Part shown: piece by piece, positions 1 to 10,900 of the stretch
Numbering within the stretch: the stretch's first letter is position 1
Layout of the letters: the number at the start of each line of letters is the position of its first letter
DNA from: Trachythela sp. YZ-2020
Lineage: Eukaryota; Cnidaria; Anthozoa; Malacalcyonacea; Clavulariidae
Assembly: GCA_016169945.1 (NCBI GenBank)
Contig: JADLSH010000254.1
Coordinates: 744,001-808,000, forward strand
Direction of reading: 5' to 3'
Length of the DNA stretch: 64,000 nt
Program-made: the position numbers and the translations under genes
Notes under the pieces: model-generated
Told to the model about the DNA's origin: nothing
The model's database searches: none
The model's input: only the letters and a program-made list of their open reading frames with translations

Positions 1-3000
1 CTGAGATTTTCTCGTATTCGGAGCGTGTAGAGACATGCATCCACCCTTGTTATCCTTTTTGCACACTGCATGAAATAAAAATGTTTAATATTTTGGTATT
101 AGATTAAATCTATACTTTATTAATACTGGATAGCTCTATCGTTCTAAACAATTCTCCCTAGAAGTCCAGTAAGGGTCATTGGCCTTCCTAAAATAAATGT
201 ATTTATGCTGGATAGCCGTACCAATTCTAAACTGCTCGCGTGTTGTCCCTAGATTTTCACACGCCTTCTATGCAGAGATGTAGCAGCTATATCGATGCTT
301 TCAACGGTAACTTTAATATTAAAAACGGAAAAAAATTTGCATAGCAAAGCCATACTTCCTTTAATTATATTTTTAATAATTTTTACATTTCTATTTCAGT
401 TGGATTTGTGAAGGACGTAAGGACGTTTTCCGCCAGACGCCAGTGCCTATATCGCCTGCAAGACAATCAGCAATAGTGAAGCAATGAGTGAATCCAGCCA
501 GAACGTCCCACGCATGCCCACTTCGCCTGTGTTGAGGGTAAATATTGAGAATGTCAATTATATATATCATTTGTTTTTCTTCGAATTTCAGTTCTCAAAC
601 TTCTTAGCTCAAATTGAAAGAATACTTTGCTGAAAGCAAATGTAATTTAATGATTCGTCACATAACAATAGAAATATAGCATAAACATTGAACCAGGGAT
701 TATTTTAAGGACATTTTATCACTGCACAAAGAGAAAAGGATAACATTTAAATTTAGCGGCATGTTGAACACGGTAGTGGAGGCATGGAGCACTGAGTAGC
801 TCTTCAGCTTATCTGTTCTTCAGTGTAGTACTGAACTACATGAAAATATTTCATTCATTAATCCAATACAGAGCAGTTTTAACGGAATTGGTCAGTTGGA
901 GATGGGGAGGGGATTAAGCAACCCAAGGAATCCATGTCAAGGGACCTAACTATAGGTGATGAACTAGAAGACAACGAACTTGTAGCCTGTATAGGGGGGT
1001 AAATTTTCGTATTTTGAGATTCTGCAGGAGTCCTGAATGAAGTTATAACTCTTTCAGCAACAATAGAAGGGTCTGATTCATGTTTTTGTGACAATGGAGT
1101 ATCGACAGTTACACATGAAGGGGTCTCTGTGACATTTAGTGACGCTCCGCTTGATTAATTACTGCACAATATCTGACTTATCACTCCACAAATCGGATTG
1201 ACCACTCCACAAACTGATTATCACTGCACCTTAAAATAACCCCTACATTGGACTCCCACGTTCGAGATATATTAAATAGGGCTGCTGTTTAGGTATAATC
1301 TCTCTCGCAACCGCTCTTTGAGTCCTTGGTCCGCCAGAGTGGCTGCTTACTTGCACACAACATTCCATTCTCGATTGTTTAAGCTTGACTAATCACAGTG
1401 CGTTGACCCAGCTATGCTGAAGTCTTCGATATTCGCTTTCCGTTTGCACGATTGATTATTATTATCTGAACAACAAGGTTAAATGCTATGTTTCCGTTTG
1501 AAAATTACTGACCTGAACGCCGACACGTGTGTTGAAAATACGATCAACAGAGTTGCTACAAAATCCAGTGATTTTTAAGGATTTTCAGTGGTGGAGCAAA
1601 ATACGTAAAAGGACCCACCACTGACAATACGTCAATTAGCTCCCTCTTATAAAGGCCTGTTTCAAACGTCGAATTTGTCATGCATGCATGTGTCGATCAC
1701 CAGAGGAGGTGCAGTGGGGGGGTCAGGGACGTAGTCCCCCAGAAAAAAATGGAAAATTGAGGCTCAGAAAAGCCATTTCCCGCATTTCCAGACAGAAGTG
1801 GGTGGGAGTTGAACTAGAAGACGAACAAGTAAAGGGATCTTTTGTTTGCATTTCACACTGTTCATTAAATAGAACAAAATTATTTCAATTACTATTTTGT
1901 GAAAGGACCCAGTCAACAGGGACAGCAAGCCCTTTTCCCCTTCAGTGGTGCCTGTTTCCTTCAAAGGGCGCACTGGGAAAATGCCCACCACGACACTGCA
2001 TGTATTAAAAACTGCCCTGAGTCAAAACCTGACCTCAACGTATGTTACTTAGAAATGTTTATGCATGTTGTCTGATGTTGTGTGACTTATATCATGTGCT
2101 TATACCCAGTTGAAAGCTCAAACAATTTTGTTGCCCGTTTATTCAGTGGTCAAAAACGTTCAACGCGCATGCCCACTTCGCCATATGTTTAAAGTAAATA
2201 TTTAAAATGTCAATATATACTTCGCTTTAATTTTCTCCTCCCCCCTAACTTCTCACCTAGCGCGCGCTCTCAAAAAAAAAGCGCGCGCTCTAAACAAAAT
2301 TCCCTCCACCACAATAGAACGCCTGCCAAGCAGGCTAACCATAGCCATTCCCGATTGTTTTAGCTTGACCACTCACATGCAAGACGTTTTGTAAAATTAC
2401 CGCGCGAAACTATTACAGGAAGCAAGGTGTGACGATGCGACAATTCAGAATTTAACTATAGGACGGACGATAAACGCTATAGTTTTCGTGTTTTTCATGT
2501 AAAATGTTTTCTAAAAGAAAATTTGAAGAAAGATAAAGCTTAACTCTTAAACACAAGCATCTAACGTGTGTATATTTTATTTGAACCGCTAAGATTATTG
2601 CCGCCGTTGAGCAGTGAAACGCACACAAACTGAAATGATGTAAAATGTAGACAGTATCACACTTGTCATTCGGCATGGATTCGTACAACACCGAATGCCG
2701 AGGCGTTTTTATAATAAACGCTTTCGTCTGCACCGGTATTAAATGATTACCAAACCATTGATTTATTAAACCAAGTCAGCAAACTATGCTTAGTAAATTG
2801 CTCAGCTCCAAGTCGAGATTTCATTCAATTCATTGTCTTTCTGACAGTTTCTGTATTGATCCACTATGAGTGAGACCCAGCCGTAGTTCTAGAAAATCAG
2901 AAATATGCGCAGAAAGAAGAGGGAACATTTCGTATTGTTGACTCAGATTTTAAATTCACACTTGTGGGGAAAATATTTTCTCGTATTTGAACCCCCCAGT

Positions 3001-3072
3001 CATTTTTTCCAAACATCCGCTAGGAATTGGCCACTGAATGCATGACATTTGACTAGGTAGACCCAACATTGC
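1..3072. repeat. Long tandem repeat, unit 1 (about 3.07 kb)
   Basis: The sequence beginning CTGAGATTTTCTCGTATTCG at base 1 recurs at 3,073 and again at 26,501, so this is a full 3,072-bp unit of a direct repeat. No convincing gene is present. Short open frames in it (for example around 1,688-2,008 and 2,452-2,733) recur in every unit but have no recognisable domain. The unit includes stretches resembling other dispersed repeats in the window: a GATAGCTCTATC-containing motif near 140-180, a TTATCACTGCAC motif near 1,190-1,240, and a GCGCGCGCTC palindromic spacer near 2,260-2,292. Confidence 0.85.
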
Positions 3073-5970
3073 TCTGAGATTTTCTCGTATTCGGAGCGTG
3101 TAGAGACATGTATCCACCCTTGTTGTCCTTTTTGCACACTGCATGAAATAAAAATGTTTAAAATTTTGGTATTAGATTAAATCTATACTTTATTAATACT
3201 GGATAGCTCTATCGTTCTAAACAATTCTCCCTAGAAGTCCAGTAAGGGTCATTGGCTTCCTAAAATAAATGTATTTATGCTGGATAGCCGTACCAATTCT
3301 AAACTGCTCGCGTGTTGTCCCTAGATTTTCACACGCCTTCTATGCAGAGATGTAGCAGCTATATCGATGCTTTCAACGGTAACTTTAATATTAAAAACGG
3401 AAAAAAATTTGCATAGCAAAGCCATACTTCCTTTAATTATATTTTTAATAATTTTTACATTTCTATTTCAGTTGGATTTGTGAAGGACGTAAGGACGTTT
3501 TCCGCCAGACGCCAGCGCCTATATCGCCTGCAAGACAATCAGCAATAGTGAAGCAATGAGTGAACCCAGCCAGAACGTCCCACGCATGCCCACTTCGCCT
3601 GTGTTGAGGGTAAATATTGAGAATGTCAATTATATATATCATTTGTTTTTCTTCGAATTTCAGTTCTCAAACTTCTTAGCTCAAATTGAAAGAATACTTT
3701 GCTGAAAGCAAATGTAATTTAATGATTCGTCACATGGGATTAAATTTTATCACTGCACAAAGAGAAAAGGATAACATTTAAATTTAGCGGCATGTTGAAC
3801 ACGGCAGTGGAAGCATGGAGCACTGAGTAGCTCTGTAACTTATCTGTTCTTCAGTGTAGTACTGAACTACATGAAAATATTTCATTCATTAATCCAATAC
3901 AGAGCAGTTTTAACGGAATTGGTCAGTTGGAGATGGGGAGGGGATTAAGCAACCCAAGGAATCCATGTCAAGGGACCTAACTATAGGTGATGAACTAGAA
4001 GACAACGAACTTGTAGCCTGTATAGGGGGGTAAATTTTCGTATTTTTGAGATTCTGCAGGAGTCCTGAATGAAGTTATAACTCTTTCAGCAACAATAGAA
4101 GGGTCTGATTCATGTTTTTGTGACAATGGAGTATCGACAGTTACACATGAAGGGGTCTCTGTGACATTTAGTGACGCTCCGCTTGATTAATTACTGCACA
4201 ATATCTGACTTATCACTCCACAAATCGGATTGACCACTCCACAAACTGATTATCACTGCACCTTAAAATAACCCCTACATTGGACTCCCACGTTGGAGAT
4301 ATATTAAATAGGGCTGCTGTTTAGGTATAATCTCTCTCGTAGCCGCTCTTTGAGTCCTTGGTCCGCCAGAGTGGCTGCTTACTTGCACACAATACTCCAT
4401 TCCCGATTGTTTAAGCTTGACTAATCACAGTGCATTGACCCAGCTATGCTGAAGTCTTCGATATTCGCTTTCCGTTTGCACGATTGATTATTATTATCTG
4501 AAGTCTGAACAACAAGGTTAAATGCTATGTTTCCGTTTGAAAATTACTGACCTGAACGCCGACACGTGTGTTGAAAATACGATCAACAGAGTTGCTACAA
4601 AATCCAGTGAATTTTTAAGGATTTTCAGTGGTGGAGCAAAATACGTAAAAGGACCCACCACTGACAATACGTCAATTAGCTCCCTCTTATAAAGGCCTGT
4701 TTCAAACGTCGAATTTGTCATGCATGCATGTGTCGATCACCAGAGGAGGTGCAGTGGGGGGTCAGGGACGTAGTCCCCCAGAAAAAAATGGAAAATTGAG
4801 GCTCAGAAAAGCCATTTCCCGCATTTCCCGACAGAAGTGGGTGGGAGTTGAACTAGAAGACGAACAAGTAAAGGGATCTTTTGTTTGCATTTCACACTGT
4901 TCATTAAATAGAACAAAATTATTTCAATTACTATTTTGTGAAAGGACCCAGTCAACAGGGACAGCAAGCCCTTTTCCCCTTCAGTGGTGCCTGTTTCCTT
5001 CAAAGGGCGCACTGGGGAAAATGCCCCACCACGACACTGCATGTATTAAAAACTGCCCTGAGTCAAAACCTGACCTCAACGTATGTTACTTAGAAATGTT
5101 TATGCATGTTGTCTGATGTTGTGTGACTTATATCATGTGCTTATACCCAGTTGAAAGCTCAAACAATTTTGTTGCCCGTTTATTCAGTGGTCAAAAACGT
5201 TCAACGCGCATGCCCACTTCGCCATATGTTTAAAGTAAATATTTAAAATGTCAATATATACTTCGCTTTAATTTTCTCCTCCCCCCTAACTTCTCACCTA
5301 GCGCGCGCTCTCAAAAAAAAGCGCGCGCTCTAAACAAAATTCCCTCCACCACAATAGAACGCCTGTCAAGCAGGCTAACCATAGCCATTCCCGATTGTTT
5401 TAGCTTGACCACTCACATGCAAGACGTTTTGTAAAATTACCGCGCGAAACTATTACAGGAAGCAAGGTGTGACGATGCGACAATTCAGAATTTAACTATA
5501 GGACGGACGATAAACGCTATAGTTTTCGTGTTTTTCATGTAAAATGTTTTCTAAAAGAAAATTTGAAGAAAGATAAAGCTTAACTCTTAAACACAAGCAT
5601 CTAACGTGTGTGTATTTTATTTGAACCGCTAAGATTATTGCCGTCGTTGAGCAGTGAAACGCACACAAACTGAAATGATGTAAAATGTAGACAGTATCAC
5701 ACTTGTCATTCGGCATGGATTCGTACAACACCGAATGCCGAGGCGTTTTTATAATAAACGCTTTCGTCTGCACCGGTATTAAATGATTACCAAACCATTG
5801 ATTTATTAAACCAAGTCAGCAAATTATGCTTAGTAAATTGCTCAGCTCCAAGTCGAGATTTCATTCAATTCATTGTCTTTCTGACAGTTTCTGTATTGAT
5901 CCACTATGAGTGAGACCCAGCCGTAGTTCTAGCAAATCAGAAACATGCGCTGAAAGAAAAGGGAACATTT
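3073..5970. repeat. Long tandem repeat, unit 2 (partial)
   Basis: This is a near-identical direct copy of 1-2,950. It lacks about 45 bp that unit 1 has around 672-710. After about 5,940 it runs into the second repeat family (block B) instead of repeating the end of unit 1. No supported gene. Confidence 0.85.
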
Positions 5971-7260
5971 CGTATTGTTGACTCAGCTTTGCTGAAACCT
6001 ACGATATTCGCTTTTGCGTTCGCACGAATGATTCTTATCTGAACAACACGCACGAATGATTCTGATCTGACCAACAAGGTGAAATGCTGGCTATGTTTCC
6101 GTTTGATAACTACTGACCTGAACGCCGACACGTGCGTTGGAAATACGATCAATAGAGTTGAGTTGTAGTGCAACAAAATCTGATTTCAACGCATGTTAGT
6201 TAGAAATGTTACTGCATGTTGTCTGATGTTCTGTTAACTTATGCGTGAATCTTTTTAATTATCATGCTTTGAAATCGGCTTTTGTTGAAAGTTGCAACAA
6301 TTTTGTTGCCCGTAATGTGGGGTAGAGTTAGAGGGTAGAGTTTGTAGAGGGTTGAAATATAAAGCTTCACTCTTAACAGTATATGCTTGAATATATAGTT
6401 TGGTGCGAAGGCTCTTGATTTTTAAGACCCCGTTTTACCATTTACACTAGAGCGAAAGATTCCGGTTTCAATGTTTCATCAAGAACCCGAACGTTTTAGT
6501 GCCGGATTCATATGTTGCCGTTTACACACGTAGACGACGTGGTGATCTATACGATAGGAAATCACCTCAGTTTTGAGTTGCACCCGGAAACATTTGAATC
6601 CGAGAAAATTCGACGTGTAAACGGTTACCTCAACGAATCCGCGACCTTTTCTGGCGGCGATAAGTACTTTCGTCGCTTCTTTATACTTTGAGTGTTTGTT
6701 AAATTTATTAACAGAGAATATTCACTTTATACTAATCCGAAAACCGAATTTATACAATCCATGCTGAGTTGTAGTGTAAACGGTTTATGTATCTGAATTC
6801 ACCAAATCCGATGACTTTAGCCACAGTTAATAGAAATTAACTGTGCTTTAGCGAATCCGGAATCTTTTGCTCTCACTGTAAACGGGGTCTAAAGAGCCAA
6901 GCTGTGATTGGTTAACTGCGCGACAGAAAGAGTGACTGCGCGGGAGATTACCGCAATTTAAGTTGTTTGCTACAGTTGTTTCGGCAATTTTAAACATCCC
7001 CTTGTGACATTATGTCCTCAATATAAACATGAGATATTAGGTTGTTCTCCACAAATTTGCACAGTTAGGTAGGGGGACACATAGTCATAGATGAGAGATT
7101 TACCTTTGCGAAGCAGGGAAGTGCTGGAGTTCTCGGCAACACAAAAGCACAGTATTGCAAAGTTTCGAGAGGATTGGTCAAGTGTTTCCATTGCGCATGG
7201 GTGTTCCCTGTTCTCATCCAAGGTTAGTGTAGTCTGAGTAGGTTTTTCCTCTAACAATGC
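5971..7260. repeat. Repeat block B, first copy
   Basis: A block of about 1.2 kb starting near ATTTCGTATTGTTGACTCAG. It recurs at about 29,908-31,086, 34,447-35,605 and 42,736-43,925, with a partial copy near 40,050-40,555. It contains the MITE-like element at 6,410-6,898. It lies directly upstream of the first multicopper oxidase gene, as the last copy does for the second gene, so the block belongs to the duplicated region. Confidence 0.75.
6410..6898. mobile_element. MITE-like element with GTTTACAC-type inverted ends
   Basis: The left end reads GGCTCTTG, then AGACCCCGTTTTACCATTTA. The right end reads CACTGTAAACGGGGTCT, then AAAGAGCC, its reverse complement with a small indel. The ends continue inward as GCGAAAGATTCCGG and CCGGAATCTTTTGC. 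The element is about 490 bp with no coding capacity, as expected of a non-autonomous DNA transposon. Further copies or parts lie in the block B repeats near 30,360-30,760, 34,870-35,270 and 43,195-43,595. A 3' fragment lies near 40,060-40,220. Confidence 0.7.
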
Positions 7261-7328
7261 AAAGACAATGCAATATCAGAAGACGCGACGCGACCGGCGC
7301 CGTTCAAGCAGCCAACGCGGCTACCACC

Positions 7329-7769
7329 AAAAAGCGATACAACGATACATGGAACCTGAAACCGGAGGTGGAACCGTGCACAATTTATGCCTGAATTATC
7401 GCATTTAAGCGATAATATTTCCCGTTGGAAACGTCTTCAAAAAGCTTCAAAAGCTGTATATCGTTGCGGCCGTTAATTCATTTCTTTTATATATATTGTC
7501 TATAAGCATATTTAAGCATTAGACAAGCGTACGTATGAATTATGAGAGGCAACACTTAACCGCGCAAAGTCAAATCACGTTGAATGCGCACATTTAATGC
7601 GGCATTTATAAAATTCGGCATTTCATTGACTCGGCTAACTGCTAGCCCCGTATCAGTATAAGCGAACAATCACCATTCCTACGGTGCTCAAATGCGATAA
7701 TTTTCATACATTGTGCACGATTGCGGTTCCAGATTCCGGTTCCCCGTTGTATCGCTTTAACGCTTTTTA
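7329..7769. mobile_element. MITE-like element upstream of oxidase gene 1
   Basis: The left end AAAAAGCGATACAACGATAC and the right end TTGTATCGCTTTAACGCTTT are imperfect inverted repeats. The similarity continues inward (GTGCACAATTTATG against CATACATTGTGCAC) to about 80 bp per arm. About 440 bp, non-coding. The same element sits at the same distance upstream of oxidase gene 2 (44,016-44,458), so it predates the duplication. Confidence 0.7.
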
Positions 7770-7909
7770 ATAGAATATTGAAAACAAAGAGAGACCTAGC
7801 TTTCGAGAGGTTTGGTCAAGTGCCCCGATAAGGCATGGGTGGTACCTCACGCAACAAACAGCCATGCGCAGTGCTATAGGTTGGTAGGATTTTCCTCCAA
7901 AAGCGCGAC

Positions 7910-7917
7910 TATATAAA
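7910..7917 (+). promoter_or_regulatory. TATA box of multicopper oxidase gene 1
   Basis: TATATAAA lies 63 bp upstream of the start codon at 7,973. Transcription would start near 7,940, giving a 5' UTR of about 30 bases. The element and its spacing are conserved upstream of gene 2. Confidence 0.7.
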
Positions 7918-7972
7918 GCGTCCATCTCGCAAATCTTGTTCATTTCACTACATCTTGTGCTGTTGGATTGAT

Positions 7973-10900
7973 ATGAAGATTAAAGCAGGTATGATGAATT
8001 TTATCTTATTGCTTCTTTGTTTTGTAAATTGACAATTTTATAAAGAAAGCCAGTTTCTGGGATATATTTATGCAAGAAATACATATTTAAAAAAATAGTT
8101 TTTGCCGAAAATGTCCATGTAAACCAACGTAACCTGTCGTCTTCTTTGTGTATTTGGCTATTTGCAAATTGATGTGTAATACTTTTGAAACATAATTTAT
8201 GATAAGTGATTCAATCATTTCGCGAATATAACACCTATTTTTAAATATTAAAGAAAGATTTATAACTGCAGTCTAAACAAAATCTCATTTATCACTGCAC
8301 AAATTTGATTTATCACTCTACATGGTTACACCCCTCGGCTATCACTGCACCTTAAAATACTCCCTGCACTAGGGGCGTAGGACCCCCCCCCCACCCCCGC
8401 TTCCTACGCCACTGCTCTGCACCATCCATGCCAACCTATTCATGGCTATACTGAAACTTAATCTTATTGTTCATTACTCTTGTTATCTTTATAGATATGT
8501 GGTTTTTGTTTGTCATCACACCTTACTTGCTGTCAAGCTGTGCCCTTGCAAAAACTTTAGCGCCTGATAATGATATTGATGACTGTTTCAGTGAGGCTGT
8601 CTACATCACATGTAGTGATAATGAAATAGATGATGCCCACCACCCCTCAGTGTGTAACTGCATTGAACAAGAACAAGAAAAAGAATGTTATATAAAATTT
8701 AATATCACGGTATTGTCGGAATCTGACGTCTCTAACAATGATATTCATCCATACAATGTCTTCCGCATCAATGATGGACATATTGGCCCAACAATCATCG
8801 TTAAAAGCGAACAAATTGTAGTAGTCGATGTCTTTAATAACATTCCCGAAGGATTCATTTCTGATACAAAAATAGGTATTAATGACGACGTTTCAATTCA
8901 TTGGCATGGCATGCACCAGAGAAATACTCCTTGGATGGATGGTGTGGGAGGGGTTACTCAGTTTCCTATATCAAGTGGTCAAAAATTCAGGTAGGATATT
9001 TTTTCTATTTCATGGCTATAATAAAGCTGGATAAATGACGAGCATGAGCGTCGATGAGAATTGGTTAGTGATAGTTTGATCGAACGAGAGTTCCCTCAAC
9101 TAGCTCTCATGCCCCGGTCAATCGAGAACAAGAGTTCCATGAGATTTGACTGAATAATTTAGCCTGCCGGAAACGGAGCCCTGAGAAGAATTCAAAAAAT
9201 TTTATAAACGCTTACGGTGCCTACTTAGCTTTCCTTGTTATGAACACTGTCAAAACGTGTTATTTTGTGGTTATTTATTATCGTGTAGTTGTTTAAAATT
9301 CTTGTACAGCGCTCGTGAGCAGTGAAACGAGCAAAAGCTCCTGTTGAGTCTACTCAAAATTTAAACCAGCTCAAAAATTGACGAGAGTTGAGGAGAGTGC
9401 AATTCTCATTAATTTTCATCCTCATTTGACCAGGGTCCAGCGTTTAAGTAATTTATATTCACTTTATAATCGACATTCTTGTGAAATACCAATGGCGAAA
9501 TTTATTTAATAATTTCCTCAGCAACCATTAATATTTGAACGTTTAATTGAAGTAATTGAATGTTTATGTGAACTAATAATGTTGTATATATGCTATTACA
9601 TTACACATTACACATTACACATTACACATTACACATTACACATTACACATTACACATTACACATTACACACATTACACATTCATCACACATTACACATCA
9701 CACATCACACATTACACACATTACACATCACACATTACACACATTACACACATCACACATTACACATCACACATCACACATCACACATCACACATCACAC
9801 ATCACACATCGCACATCGCACATCACACATCGCACATCACACATCACACATCACACATCGCACATCACACATCACACATCGCACATCACACACCACACAT
9901 CACACATCGCACATCACACATCACCCATCACACATCACCCATTACACACATCACACACATCACACACATCACACACATCACACACATCACCCATTACACA
10001 CATCACCCATTACACACATCACCCATTACACACATCACCCATCACACACATCACACACATCACACACATCACACATCACCCATTACACACATCACACACA
10101 TCACACACATCACACACATCACACACATCACACACATCACACATCACACATCACCCATTACACACATCACACACATCACCCATTACACACATCACCCATC
10201 ACACACATCACACACATCACACACATCACACATCACACATCACACATCACACACATCACACACATCACACACATCACACACATCACACACATCACACATC
10301 ACACACATCACACATTACACACATCACCCATTACACACATCACACATCACCCATTACACACATCACACACATCACACACATCACCCATTACACACATCAC
10401 CCATTACACACATCACACACATCACCCATTACACACATCACCCATCACACACATCACACACATCACACATCACCCATTACATACATCACACACATCACAC
10501 ATCACACATCACCCATTACACACATCACCCATCACACACATCACACACATCACACATCACCCATTACACACATCACCCATCACACACATCACACATTACA
10601 TACATCATACATTACACATCGCACATCACACATGCATCACACACATCACACACATCACCCATTACACACATCACACACATCGCACATCACACATCACACA
10701 CCACATACCACACATCACACATCACACACCACATACCACACATCACACATCACACACCACATATCACACATCGCACATCACACATGCATCACACACATCA
10801 CCCATTACACACATCACACACATCGCACATCACACATCACACATCACATACCACACATCACACATCACACACCACATACCACACATCACACATCACACAC

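Noticed and set aside
4715..5116. 133-codon frame starting MSCMHVSITRG, repeated at 1,688 and 28,643
   Set aside because: It recurs only as part of the satellite-like units, shifts frame between copies, has no known domain, and an equally long antisense frame exists.
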